From NCBI RefSeq assembly GCF_010645075.1, contig NZ_JAADZV010000001.1:620001-684000 (forward strand): DNA of 64,000 nucleotides, read 5' to 3'. Each line of letters starts with the position of its first letter. Position 1 is the stretch's first letter. The DNA comes from Flavobacterium limi (GTDB lineage Bacteria > Bacteroidota > Bacteroidia > Flavobacteriales > Flavobacteriaceae). The notes under the pieces are model-generated. The model searched no databases. It saw nothing but the letters and a program-made list of their open reading frames with translations, and was not told the DNA's origin. This document shows positions 50,313 through 59,533 of this stretch, one piece after another. The position numbers were made by a program, and so were the translations under genes.

Positions 50313-50377
50313 GAGTTTTTTTTAGTTTTTAGATTGCAAATTTGATTTCTGATTTACAAAAGCCATCAATTTAAAAT

Positions 50378-50407
50378 TTGAAAATCATCAGACAAATAGT
50401 AACTTTG
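50378..50407 (+). promoter_or_regulatory. Promoter of the DUF2797 gene
   Basis: TTG (50378-50380), a 19-nt spacer and TAACTTTG (50400-50407) match the Bacteroidota consensus perfectly. The leader to the ATG at 50546 would be about 130 nt and contains no obvious structure. Confidence 0.6.
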
Positions 50408-50545
50408 GCACTATATCAAAAATAGTGTTTTTTTACAAAAAACAATTTATTTAAAACAAAGATTCCGTTTCAAAAATTACATTTCTAAGAGTAAAAAAAT
50501 CATTGTTCTCAAAAAGGAAATATAAAATCAGCAATATAAAATCTT

Positions 50546-51340
50546 ATGACCTACGAAGGAGTTCTCACAAAAATGCAAACCGAAATCGGTGACCCAATTC
50601 AATATTATCTGGTTTTTGAAGATAGTTTTTTAAGTATGAATCAGTTATTGGATAAGGAAATCGAAATTAATTTTGTAGGGTATCAGTGTCTGAATTGCTG
50701 TAAAAAGAAAAAAATATTTCGCCAGGGATTTTGTTATGACTGCTTTTATTCAAGCCCGGCAGTTGGAGACTGGATTATGAGACCCGAATTGAGTACAGCA
50801 CATTTAGGAATTGAAGACCGTGATTTAGAATATGAACAGAAAGTACAATTGCAGCCTCATGTTGTTTATCTGGCTGTAGCAAGCGAAATAAAAGTAGGTG
50901 TCACACGTAAGACACAAGTGCCGACCAGATGGATAGATCAGGGTGCCAGTCAGGCAATTGCAGTTGTTGAGGTTCCGAACAGATATTTGGCAGGAATTAC
51001 TGAAGTGGCTTTAAAAAGCTTTTACACAGATAAAACCAATTGGCGAAAAATGCTTCAGAATTCTAACCAGACTTTTGATCTGATTGCAGAAAAGGTGAAA
51101 ATTGAAACCCTGATTCCAGAAGAGGCAAAAGAATATTTTTACAGCCAAAAAGATGATATATATGATTTGCGCTATCCGGTTTTACATTATCCGGCAAAAG
51201 TGGCTAGTTTAAATTTGGATAAAACACCCTCATTCCAGGGGAAACTGGTTGGAATCAAAGGTCAGTATTTGATTTTTGAAAATGGTACTGTTTTTAATGT
51301 CAGAGGTTCTGAAGGTTACCTGGTTATTATTTCAGTTTAA
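50546..51340 (+). CDS. DUF2797-family protein
   Basis: A 264-residue protein with a Cys-rich N-terminal region (YQCLNCCKKKKIFRQGFCYDCFYS, about 46-70; four or more Cys that look zinc-binding). GVTRKTQVPTRWIDQGASQAI (about 120-140) is the best conserved motif and resembles GIY-YIG nuclease-like cores. There is no signal peptide. The activity is unproven for this family. A 201-bp gap follows to the glycosyltransferase gene on the same strand. Confidence 0.88.
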   Translation: MTYEGVLTKMQTEIGDPIQYYLVFEDSFLSMNQLLDKEIEINFVGYQCLNCCKKKKIFRQGFCYDCFYSSPAVGDWIMRPELSTAHLGIEDRDLEYEQKVQLQPHVVYLAVASEIKVGVTRKTQVPTRWIDQGASQAIAVVEVPNRYLAGITEVALKSFYTDKTNWRKMLQNSNQTFDLIAEKVKIETLIPEEAKEYFYSQKDDIYDLRYPVLHYPAKVASLNLDKTPSFQGKLVGIKGQYLIFENGTVFNVRGSEGYLVIISV

Positions 51341-51472
51341 TTTTCAATCCAATATTATTTGTAGCAAACCAATCATTTGTTTGATATTGCATAATGGTGA
51401 TTTTGAAATATTTAATTACAATTCTATAACAATTATTTAGCCTGGAAATTTAATTTTAAAAAAAAATTGAAT

Positions 51473-51480
51473 TACTTTTG
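51473..51480 (+). promoter_or_regulatory. Possible -7 element for the glycosyltransferase gene
   Basis: TACTTTTG is a perfect TAnnTTTG, 61 nt before the ATG at 51542. No well-spaced TTG is visible. Confidence 0.3.
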
Positions 51481-51541
51481 ACTTGTATACAAGAAAGAAT
51501 TCATTTTTTTAATAAGTTATAAATCAGCTAATTATTGTAAA

Positions 51542-52621
51542 ATGGGAATTTTGAGTAAAGTAAATATCTTAAGGCGTACCTTAATGCGCAGCCTGACAAA
51601 AAATATCGGAAAAGTAAATACAGATCCGGGTATTACTTTGGTTAACAGAAGTGAAATCAAAAGGATTTTAATTTGCAGACCAAATGCGAGATTAGGAAAC
51701 CTTTTGTTGATTACCCCTTTTATTCAGGAACTCGAAGAAACGTTTCCAAACTGTAAAATTGATTTGTTTGTAAAAGGGTTTTTAGCTCCGGTCATTTTTC
51801 AGAATTATGATTCTGTAGACAGGATAATCAAATTGCCGAAAAAGCCCTTCAGTAATTTGTTAAAATATTTTGCTGTCTGGATTTCTTTAAAGAAGTATAA
51901 ATATGATATTGCCATAAATGTAGATCAGGGTTCTTCTTCGGGCCGACTGGCAACCAAATTTTCTAATTCGAAGTTTAAGTTCTTTGGCGACCTGCCTTTT
52001 TCTGCGAATTTATATTATGGAGATTATGCCCATATAGCCAAATATCCAATTTACCATTTTAGGGATTACGCAACTAGATTAGGATTTGAAAGAAGAGAAC
52101 AGAATATTGCTCCTTTAAATCTTAAACTGACTACTGCCGAGATTGCGCAAGGCAAGCAAGCATTACACAATCTGGTCAATAATTATAAAAAAACAATTTG
52201 TATATTCACATATGCTACAGGTGCCAAATGTCTGTCAAAATCCTGGTGGGATGATTTTTATACCAATCTAAAATCAGAGTATGAAAATTATAATATCGTA
52301 GAGATTTTGCCGGTTGAAAATGTTTCACAGATTGATTTTAAAGCACCAGCATTTTATAGTAAAGATATTCGTGAAATTGGATCTGTAATCGCAAACGCTG
52401 ATTTGTTTATAGGTGCTGACAGTGGAATCATGCATTTGTCCAGTGCTGTTCATACGCCAACAGTAGGGCTATTTTCGGTTTCGAACTTAAAAAAATATGA
52501 ACCCTATGATAATAACAGTATCGGGATAGATGTTAACAGTTTATCGCAACAGGATTATTTCAAAACTTTCAATACCATATTAAGCAATGGGAAATCCAGC
52601 TTATATTCCAAAGCAATTTAA
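51542..52621 (+). CDS. Glycosyltransferase family 9 (heptosyltransferase-like)
   Basis: A 359-residue GT-B enzyme of family GT9, which includes LPS core heptosyltransferases. The N-terminal Rossmann half has the opening ILICRPNARLGNLLLITPF (about 41-59; family IRxxxxGDxxLxTP) and the C-terminal half has CLSKSWWDDFYTNL and IGADSGIMHLSSAVHTPTVGLF (nucleotide-sugar site). It probably acts at the inner membrane on a lipid-linked or LPS-core acceptor. No other LPS genes are adjacent. It ends at a palindromic terminator. Confidence 0.92.
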   Translation: MGILSKVNILRRTLMRSLTKNIGKVNTDPGITLVNRSEIKRILICRPNARLGNLLLITPFIQELEETFPNCKIDLFVKGFLAPVIFQNYDSVDRIIKLPKKPFSNLLKYFAVWISLKKYKYDIAINVDQGSSSGRLATKFSNSKFKFFGDLPFSANLYYGDYAHIAKYPIYHFRDYATRLGFERREQNIAPLNLKLTTAEIAQGKQALHNLVNNYKKTICIFTYATGAKCLSKSWWDDFYTNLKSEYENYNIVEILPVENVSQIDFKAPAFYSKDIREIGSVIANADLFIGADSGIMHLSSAVHTPTVGLFSVSNLKKYEPYDNNSIGIDVNSLSQQDYFKTFNTILSNGKSSLYSKAI

Positions 52622-52626
52622 ACAAT

Positions 52627-52665
52627 AACAAAAGGTCAATCGATATCGATTGACCTTTTGTTTTA
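52627..52665. terminator. Bidirectional terminator (36-nt perfect palindrome)
   Basis: A perfect palindrome of 36 nt, 52627-52662 (arms AACAAAAGGTCAATCGAT and complement), carries a T-tract on both strands. It lies between the convergent glycosyltransferase and AsmA genes. Confidence 0.85.
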
Positions 52666-52673
52666 TTGTTTAA

Positions 52674-55304
52674 TTACTTTTTCTTCTTAAATAAGCCATT
52701 CAATAAATCGCTGGCTTTAGCTTTAACCTCTTCATTAGTTTTTGCCTTATTTTCTGTTGCCGTTTTAGTAGTGTCTTTCGGCTTGGTATTTTTATTAAGC
52801 AAATCGTTAAGGGCAGCAGCACCTTTTTGGGTTAATTTTTCCTTCTGTTGACTTACAACCTGGCTGGTCAGGTTATTGACTGCTGTTTTAGTATCTAACG
52901 CTACTTTTGGGTTTGAAAAATTACCTGTTATGATACCTGAAATTGGAATGTTTTCCAATTTAGCCGCATCAGCCGGAGATAATTTAGAAAGGAAAGCGTT
53001 TGCTTCTTTACCTAAATATTTTGCCGGAACGTCTAATTTTAAATTATAATTCATATTCTGATCAAAACCGTGAGTTCCGTCTACGGTAACTTTAATATCC
53101 TGGTATTTAATATCAAATGGTTTTATTTTTACTTTTCCGTCCTCAAAAGCTAAGGCCATTTTCAGGTCGTTCAAATTCAGCTTATTTACATCAATGAAAT
53201 TTACTTTTGAACTTAAGGAATTCAATAAAGTCGAGTTTTTGGCATTTACAGTTGTAGAAAGTAATTGTCCTAATAAATCACCAGAAAGTGATTTTAGATC
53301 CGGAGTTAATTCCTTGGCATCTAAATTTCCGTTTAATTTGATTGTCGAATTTAATTTACCATTAATAATTCCCGCAATAGGCGCGATTTTTTTCATCATA
53401 TCCAGTTGCGTAAAAGTCTGTGCAATATCTACCTTATTGAAACCTAAATTCATATCAAAAGTCGGAACTTTGGTTTTTGTTGAAACTGTACCGGTCAAAC
53501 CGATAGATCCTCCAAAAATGGATGTTTTAAAATTTTCTAAAGTCGCTTTCTCATCCTTGATAATTAATTTCCCTGAAACTGCGGTCAGTTTTAGATTATC
53601 ATATAAAACAGTATTTGCTTTTGCATTTAAAGTACAGTTTAAGAAAGCCGGGATTTTCATGGCTTCAGCAGGTTTTGCAGCTGTTTTTGTTTCAGTTTTT
53701 GCTTCGCCTCCTGCAGTTGTAGTTTTTGCAGGTTCGCCCGAAGTCATAAAATCGTCAACAGCCAACTGGTTTGAACTCATATTAAAGTTTCCTTTCAGCT
53801 CTTGTTTTTTAAACATAAAACCATAAAAATTTTCTAAAATCCCGTTAATAGCAATATCACTTCTACCTGTAGTGGCATTAAATTGTTTTAAGTTGATTTT
53901 ACTAGGATTGAATTCAACCAAAGCAGTGCTGATGTTCATCGATTTATTATTTTCATCTGTGTATTTAAATCCTGACAAACTCATTGTTCCGGCATTTTTA
54001 ATATTTTGATACTGACTTTTTTCTACAGAAGCCATATCAAAGTTCGTTGTCACATCAGCTTTCAAAATACCCGCTAAAGGCTTGTCTAACTTTATTGGAT
54101 ACGCTTTTGAAAGATTGGCCAGGTTAATGGTTCCTTTTAAAGCAGCATCAACAATAGGGTTTACGGTTACGTTTTTCACATTCGCTTTAGCGCTGAAAAC
54201 ATCCTGATCAATTCGAAACGAAAGTTTATCCAGATTTACATAAGTGTCATTTAAAATTCCGGTTTCATTGATGATCTTAGTATCAATTACAATATTCTCA
54301 ACTGATTTTGGAAGGTTTGGATATTGAAAAGAAGCATTGTTGGATGCAATTGCAATATTAAATTTCGGAACCGTTGTATCTGTTAATTCTCCTTTTGCAA
54401 AACCAACAATCGTAAAGTCACCTGTTGTTTTTACGCCATCAAGACTTGCTGCATAAGCTGAAGGAATCAGGCCTAAGAAATTGGTAAAGGATGAGGTTGG
54501 AGTTTTAAATTTCAAATCATAAATCTGGGATTTTTCAGCCATTTGAATAAATCCGTCAAATTCTAAAGGCAATTGATTAATTAAGGCTTTATTTTCTTTA
54601 AAAGTATATTTACTTTTTTCTAAATCGATTCCTAAGACAGCATCCAGAGTTAGTTTTACATTTTTAAGGTAATTCATTTTATCCATGTCCAATGAAACAT
54701 TGGCTGTGGTTTTTGTATTTAAATCCAGTTTGGAATTGGTAAAATCCCCTGTTCCTTCATGATTGAGGCTGTCAATTACCATCTTGATTTTTGAACCCTG
54801 ATCGATATATCTGAAAGTGAAATTCTCAATTTTGTAGTTCTGGATTTTTAAGGAAAGAGGATCACTTTTTGTATCTTCTTTTTCAGTTTCTTTTTTATCT
54901 TTTAAAGCAATGTCAAAATTTCCAACTCCATCTTTATTGAAAATAATATTAATTAAACCGTTTTGAGTACTTATTCCTTCAATGTTCAAAGGTTCTTCTT
55001 TTCCTTTGAAAAGTTCCTTGATGCTCATTTTTAAATCTAATTCACCAAGCGAAACCAAAGTGTCTCCTTCAAACGGCGCTTTGTTGATAATCACCAGTTT
55101 TTCAATCGAAACATTGGCATTTGGAAAATTTTTAAACAAACTTAAATCGGCTTCAGCAAAACTAACTTTTGCATCAACATTCTTGTTGATCGCATCAGCA
55201 ATTTTTGCTTTTATCTGATCTTTAAATAAATAAGGAATTGCGAACAAAGCCGCAACAAACACTACCAACACAATAGCAGTTATTTTTAAAATTTTCTTTA
55301 GCAT
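52674..55304 (-). CDS. AsmA-family protein
   Basis: About 876 residues from ATG 55304 (MLKKILKITAIVLVVFVAALFAIPYLF, a membrane anchor). It has an N-terminal AsmA domain (SVSFAEADLSLFKNFPNANVSIEKLVI-type pattern at about 45-75) and a long beta-rich repeated body, then C-terminal segments with NGKLNSTIKLNGN and a Lys/Thr/Ala-rich tail ending in KASDLLNGLFKKKK. AsmA relatives link inner and outer membranes and affect lipid transport. The frame to 55346 is rejected because it would start inside the promoter element at 55344-55351. Confidence 0.92.
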   Translation of the reverse strand: MLKKILKITAIVLVVFVAALFAIPYLFKDQIKAKIADAINKNVDAKVSFAEADLSLFKNFPNANVSIEKLVIINKAPFEGDTLVSLGELDLKMSIKELFKGKEEPLNIEGISTQNGLINIIFNKDGVGNFDIALKDKKETEKEDTKSDPLSLKIQNYKIENFTFRYIDQGSKIKMVIDSLNHEGTGDFTNSKLDLNTKTTANVSLDMDKMNYLKNVKLTLDAVLGIDLEKSKYTFKENKALINQLPLEFDGFIQMAEKSQIYDLKFKTPTSSFTNFLGLIPSAYAASLDGVKTTGDFTIVGFAKGELTDTTVPKFNIAIASNNASFQYPNLPKSVENIVIDTKIINETGILNDTYVNLDKLSFRIDQDVFSAKANVKNVTVNPIVDAALKGTINLANLSKAYPIKLDKPLAGILKADVTTNFDMASVEKSQYQNIKNAGTMSLSGFKYTDENNKSMNISTALVEFNPSKINLKQFNATTGRSDIAINGILENFYGFMFKKQELKGNFNMSSNQLAVDDFMTSGEPAKTTTAGGEAKTETKTAAKPAEAMKIPAFLNCTLNAKANTVLYDNLKLTAVSGKLIIKDEKATLENFKTSIFGGSIGLTGTVSTKTKVPTFDMNLGFNKVDIAQTFTQLDMMKKIAPIAGIINGKLNSTIKLNGNLDAKELTPDLKSLSGDLLGQLLSTTVNAKNSTLLNSLSSKVNFIDVNKLNLNDLKMALAFEDGKVKIKPFDIKYQDIKVTVDGTHGFDQNMNYNLKLDVPAKYLGKEANAFLSKLSPADAAKLENIPISGIITGNFSNPKVALDTKTAVNNLTSQVVSQQKEKLTQKGAAALNDLLNKNTKPKDTTKTATENKAKTNEEVKAKASDLLNGLFKKKK

Positions 55305-55343
55305 ATTAATTTCGATTTGAGGGTTTAACGTAATCAACTCATA

Positions 55344-55351
55344 CAAAAATA
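55344..55351 (-). promoter_or_regulatory. -7 promoter element of the AsmA gene
   Basis: The minus strand reads TATTTTTG (TAnnTTTG), 40 nt before the chosen ATG at 55304. It overlaps the alternative start at 55346 and therefore helps decide the start. No clear TTG is at -33. Confidence 0.4.
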
Positions 55352-55414
55352 GTTTTTTTGATGAAGTGTTCAGATTAATTTTTTATTTAAAACAGCAAGA
55401 ATCGTTCCTGATTT

Positions 55415-55454
55415 AAATAAAAAATCCGTTTGAGTTTATTATTTCAAACGGATT
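55415..55454 (-). terminator. Terminator after the sppA-hydrolase operon
   Basis: On the minus strand an 11-bp stem (AATCCGTTTGA/TCAAACGGATT, 10-nt loop, 55423-55454) is followed by TTTTTTATTT, 17 nt after the hydrolase stop. Confidence 0.8.
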
Positions 55455-55471
55455 CAATTTAATTTTTATTG

Positions 55472-56419
55472 TTATTTCTGAATAAAGGAAACTATTTTAG
55501 AAGTGAGTTCTTCAGAAATCGGAAGGCTTTCATTATTATAACTTTCTAAATTGGCCTGTTGGTCGCTTTCAATAATTTTCAGGATATGATTCATCTTATC
55601 AATAATAGCTAATTCTGAATTGGTATTCGCTTTGGATAAATTTTCCGCATCCTGAACGGTTACCTGTAGATCTTTGTTTCCCTGGAGGATTAAGATTGGA
55701 GCCGTAAGTTTCTTTATTTCTGTCTGCGGATTGTATTTGAACCAGGAAATTAGATAAGGTTGGATGCTGGCTCTAAAAAGAGAATTAAGCATTGGGTCCA
55801 CATTCTTAACAGTTTTACCGTTTTTTAAACTGTCAATAATTGGGAAGGTCATGTCTTCAACCTGCTTCATTCCTTTGGAAGAAATTTGTGCCTTCAAAAT
55901 TTTATCGGCAGAATCTCCGGCTCCTGCAATCGAAACAAATTTGTCAGCTTTTGTTCCGGCAATCATTCCTATTAATGATCCTTCGCTGTGGCCGATTACA
56001 ATTACCTTCGAAAAACGTTTGTCTTGTTTTAGTAAATTAATCCAGCTTTTGGCATCCTCGGTATAATTTTCAAAAACTAATTCTCCTTCTGATATGGCAG
56101 CTGCTTTACTTTCGCCAATGCCTCTTTTATCATAGCGCAATGATGCAATTCCGTTTTTTGCCAAAATTTCAGCAAGCATTTTTAACGAATTATTTTTCAT
56201 CATTGGATTATTTCCGTTTCGGTCTGTTGGTCCGGATCCCGCAATTATTAAGGCAGCAGGACATTTTTTTGATACATCCGGAATTGTCAGTGTACCATAT
56301 AATTGATCGGTATTTATTTTTAAGATAACAGGAGATTCCTTAAATGGAATGTCTTTTTTATCCTGAGCGTTAACAAAACTCAGAATAAAAACGGTTAAAA
56401 GAAGGATGATTTTATTCAT
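55472..56419 (-). CDS. Secreted alpha/beta hydrolase
   Basis: A 315-residue protein with a signal peptide (IILLLTVFILSFVNAQ) and an alpha/beta-hydrolase body. The body has PAALIIAGSGPTDRNGNN (oxyanion region), YDKRGIGESK, the nucleophile Ser in VIGHSEGSLIG (about 146), and ILILQGNKDLQVT with the Asp and KMNHILK with the His. The family resembles dienelactone-hydrolase or serine aminopeptidase-type esterases/peptidases. It starts 7 nt after sppA, so the two form one operon; the substrate is probably an ester or peptide in the periplasm. Confidence 0.9.
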   Translation of the reverse strand: MNKIILLLTVFILSFVNAQDKKDIPFKESPVILKINTDQLYGTLTIPDVSKKCPAALIIAGSGPTDRNGNNPMMKNNSLKMLAEILAKNGIASLRYDKRGIGESKAAAISEGELVFENYTEDAKSWINLLKQDKRFSKVIVIGHSEGSLIGMIAGTKADKFVSIAGAGDSADKILKAQISSKGMKQVEDMTFPIIDSLKNGKTVKNVDPMLNSLFRASIQPYLISWFKYNPQTEIKKLTAPILILQGNKDLQVTVQDAENLSKANTNSELAIIDKMNHILKIIESDQQANLESYNNESLPISEELTSKIVSFIQK

Positions 56420-56426
56420 TCTAAAG

Positions 56427-58184
56427 TTATTTGATGTTGATACTATATGGCATTATCGCCTGAGCTCCTTTTAGCTTTTGAAGCCTTTTGATGTGTTCGA
56501 TAAGCAGATAATTCTCTTCGCCAATTTCTTCTTTTATGAAATCTTCTTTTGATTGAGCGAAAGGAAGGCCGGATAATAAATCATTAAAATTTTTCTCGTA
56601 TTCAGGATAATTTTGGGTACTGTATGATTTTATTTTGGCGATTTTAGCGGCTTCAGTAATAGCGTCATTAAGACCTCCAATTTTGTCTACCAAACCAATT
56701 TTTAAAGCTTCAGATCCTGACCAGACTCTTCCCTGGCCAATTGCATCCACTTGTGCAAAAGTCATTTTTCGGCCTTTGGCAACGTGTGTCACAAAAGTGT
56801 TGTAAATGTGTTCAACACTTTCCAGTGTAAAAGCTTTGAATTTTTCGTCGACAGGTACAAACGGACTATAATTAGCCGAATTTTCATGTGTTTTCACCTG
56901 CTCGCTATTGATCCCTAATTTGTTTGCCAAAGGACTGAAATTCGGTAAAACTCCAAAAACCCCAATTGAACCGGTAATCGTATTTTTTTCAGCAAAAATC
57001 TTATTGGCATTACAGGCAATATAATAACCACCAGAAGCAGCATAATTTCCCATAGAAACTACAACGGGTTTTACTTTTTTTGTAATTTCAATTTCTCTCC
57101 AGATTAAATCAGATGTGAGTGCGCTTCCGCCAGGACTGTCTACTCTTAACACAATTGCTTTTACATCCTCATTTTCCCTGGCTTCTTTTAATGAACGTCG
57201 CATGGAACCTTCACCAATTTGATTCACATCGCCTTCACCACTTCCAATTTCGCCCTGAGCGTAGATAATTGCTATCTCATCGGTTGCTGTATTAGTCAAA
57301 GCTGTTGTGATATTGTTTTGTGTATAATCTGAAATTGATATTTTATTATAATCATCATCACCGGTTACTTTCAAAGCTTTTTTGATTGCGTTGTGATACA
57401 CATCTTCGTAGGCTACAATGTCAATCAGATGTTGTGTTTTTGCCATTTCGGGTGTTCTGGCTAATAACCCGTTTGCAATTTCGTTTAATCTGGCAACAGG
57501 AATATTTCGGCTTTTTGATATATCTGAAACAACAGTTGACCAAATAGAATTTAAAAGCGCGGTTATTTGTTCTCTGTTGGCATCGCTCATTTTATTTTCA
57601 AGGAAAGGCTCAACAGCACTTTTATATTTTCCATGGCGTATTACTTCCATATGGATGCCTGATTTTTCCTGAAAATCTTTAAAAAACATCACTTCAGAAG
57701 AAAGTCCTTTAAAGTCTAAATCTCCGGCAGGGTTCAAATAAATGGTATTTGCTACCGAGTTTAGATAATATTCTTTTTGTGAATAAGCATTGGCGTAAGC
57801 CCAGATAAATTTCCCAGATTTTTTGAAGCTTTCCAGCGCATTTCTCAAATCTTTATATTGTGCCAGTCCTAAAGAAGACTCATCATTTAATATGGAGATT
57901 CCTTTAATATTATCATCGGTTTTTGCCGCTTCAATCGCGTTGATTACATCAGTTAAACCAATTTTTCCATCCTTTGAAAATTGTGTCACCCATGGATCTG
58001 TAAATTTTCCTGCGTAGTCATTATTGATTCCTTTTAAGTCTAATTCAATAACAGAGTCAGCTTTCACTGTTACACTGTCGTCACCTCCAAAAATAGTTCC
58101 GATAAAAATTACTCCGAAGAAGAATAACATAATAAAAACAAAAATACCAATTACAGTGGCAACTACATTTCCTAAGAATTTCAT
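56427..58184 (-). CDS. sppA: Signal peptide peptidase SppA, 67K type
   Basis: A 585-residue membrane protease that degrades signal peptides after cleavage. It has an N-terminal anchor (VVATVIGIFVFIMLFFFGVIF), the first peptidase S49 half with the general-base Lys in VIRHGKYKSAVEPF (about 200) and the second half with the nucleophile Ser in SMGNYAASGGYYIACNAN (about 380). KNTITGSIGVFGV and VDKIGGLNDAI follow. The fused double domain matches the E. coli-type enzyme in length. The downstream hydrolase is coexpressed. Confidence 0.95.
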   Translation of the reverse strand: MKFLGNVVATVIGIFVFIMLFFFGVIFIGTIFGGDDSVTVKADSVIELDLKGINNDYAGKFTDPWVTQFSKDGKIGLTDVINAIEAAKTDDNIKGISILNDESSLGLAQYKDLRNALESFKKSGKFIWAYANAYSQKEYYLNSVANTIYLNPAGDLDFKGLSSEVMFFKDFQEKSGIHMEVIRHGKYKSAVEPFLENKMSDANREQITALLNSIWSTVVSDISKSRNIPVARLNEIANGLLARTPEMAKTQHLIDIVAYEDVYHNAIKKALKVTGDDDYNKISISDYTQNNITTALTNTATDEIAIIYAQGEIGSGEGDVNQIGEGSMRRSLKEARENEDVKAIVLRVDSPGGSALTSDLIWREIEITKKVKPVVVSMGNYAASGGYYIACNANKIFAEKNTITGSIGVFGVLPNFSPLANKLGINSEQVKTHENSANYSPFVPVDEKFKAFTLESVEHIYNTFVTHVAKGRKMTFAQVDAIGQGRVWSGSEALKIGLVDKIGGLNDAITEAAKIAKIKSYSTQNYPEYEKNFNDLLSGLPFAQSKEDFIKEEIGEENYLLIEHIKRLQKLKGAQAIMPYSINIK

Positions 58185-58318
58185 AAATATATTTTTTTAA
58201 TAAGTAGCAAAAACAGATGTTTCGTTACAGATTTTTACAAAGAAATCGAATTCACTTTTGAACCGTCTCACAAATATATTGCTAATTCTAAAATAGTTTT
58301 AGTTAATTTGCATTAATT

Positions 58319-59452
58319 ATGAAATCACAGCATCAGGTCGTTTTATCAATAGGCAGCAATCAGGGAAACCGGTTGGAGAATATCCAAAGCTGTATTGATT
58401 TGATACATCAGGAGATTGGAACTATAATTCAGGTTTCAAAATTGTATGAAACGCCTGCATGGGGGTTTGAAAGTGATGCTTTTTATAATTGTGCCCTGCT
58501 TTTACATAGTAATTCTTCAGCCCAAAAAATACTCAGTCAGGTTCTGAAAGTAGAAAAACAGTTAGGCCGTATACGTACTGATCAGCAAGGTTATCAATCC
58601 CGGATTATAGATGTTGATCTGATTGCTTTTGATGATCAGATAATTGAAACAGAAAAACTTCACATTCCGCATCCGTTAATGCAAAACCGAAAGTTTGTTT
58701 TACTTCCCATGCAGGATTTGAAACTGGACTGGAAACATCCCGTTTTTCATAAAACGGTTTCTGAACTAATTGCGATTACATCAGATGACAGTGCTTGTAA
58801 AGTCATTCAGAATTTAAAAAATCCATTGGAAGAAATTCCGTTGGAAAAATTTAATTATATTGCTTTTGAAGGGAATATTGGGGCTGGAAAAACCACTTTA
58901 GTACAAAAAATTGCTGAAGATTTTAATGCAAAAACCGTATTGGAACGATTTGCTGATAATCCGTTTTTGCCAAAATTTTATAAAGATCAAAACCGATATG
59001 CTTTTCCGCTAGAAATGTCTTTTCTGGCAGATCGTTATCAGCAATTATCAGATGATCTTGCACAGTTCGACTTGTTCAGGGATTTTGTAATTGCCGATTA
59101 TCATATTTTCAAGTCTCTGATTTTTGCTAAAATTACGCTGGCTGAAGATGAATATCGTCTGTACCGAAATTTGTTTGATATCATTTATAAAGAAATGCCA
59201 AAGCCGGATTTATATATTTATTTATATCAGAATACGGAGAGACTGCTTCAGAATATTAAAAAACGCGGCAGAAATTACGAACAAAATATTCAGGGAGATT
59301 ATTTGGATAAAATAAATAACGGTTACTTAGAATATATTAAATCCCAAACAGATCTGAAGGTTTTGATAATTGATGTTTCCAATCGCGATTTTGTCAGGAA
59401 ACACGAAGATTATCTTTTTGTACTGAATGAGATTCGAAGAGTAATCAGATAA
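58319..59452 (+). CDS. folK: FolK (HPPK)-deoxynucleoside kinase fusion
   Basis: A 377-residue bifunctional protein. Residues 1-165 are HPPK: LSIGSNQGNRLENI, YETPAWGFESDAFYNC, QLGRIRTDQQGYQSRIIDVDLI and IPHPLMQNRKFVLLPM; this enzyme pyrophosphorylates 6-hydroxymethyl-dihydropterin in folate synthesis. Residues 178-377 are a deoxynucleoside kinase (dCK/dGK type): P-loop FEGNIGAGKTT (183-193), LERFADNPFLPKFYKD, SFLADRYQQL, and the lid-like KKRGRNYEQNIQGDYLDKI. Folate supplies dTMP synthesis and the kinase salvages deoxynucleosides, so both serve DNA precursors. Confidence 0.95.
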   Translation: MKSQHQVVLSIGSNQGNRLENIQSCIDLIHQEIGTIIQVSKLYETPAWGFESDAFYNCALLLHSNSSAQKILSQVLKVEKQLGRIRTDQQGYQSRIIDVDLIAFDDQIIETEKLHIPHPLMQNRKFVLLPMQDLKLDWKHPVFHKTVSELIAITSDDSACKVIQNLKNPLEEIPLEKFNYIAFEGNIGAGKTTLVQKIAEDFNAKTVLERFADNPFLPKFYKDQNRYAFPLEMSFLADRYQQLSDDLAQFDLFRDFVIADYHIFKSLIFAKITLAEDEYRLYRNLFDIIYKEMPKPDLYIYLYQNTERLLQNIKKRGRNYEQNIQGDYLDKINNGYLEYIKSQTDLKVLIIDVSNRDFVRKHEDYLFVLNEIRRVIR

Positions 59453-59465
59453 TGAGTGAATGTAA

Positions 59466-59530
59466 CATTAGATAATTTCTTAAAGCACTTAAAAATTATA
59501 AAATTATCTAATTAATATATTTTCTAATTT
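59466..59530. repeat. TTAGATAAT-type microrepeat
   Basis: The gap between the convergent folK and T9SS genes has 12-bp complementary arms ATTAGATAATTT (59467-59478) and AAATTATCTAAT (59501-59512), plus further TTTCTAATTTAG units. It resembles 29898-29967. It may act as a weak bidirectional terminator. Confidence 0.45.
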
Positions 59531-59533
59531 AGA

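Noticed and set aside
53194..53826. 210-codon plus-strand frame opposite the AsmA gene
   Set aside because: It is a shadow of the AsmA coding region, with hydrophobic, repetitive composition typical of antisense frames of Lys/Asn-rich genes.
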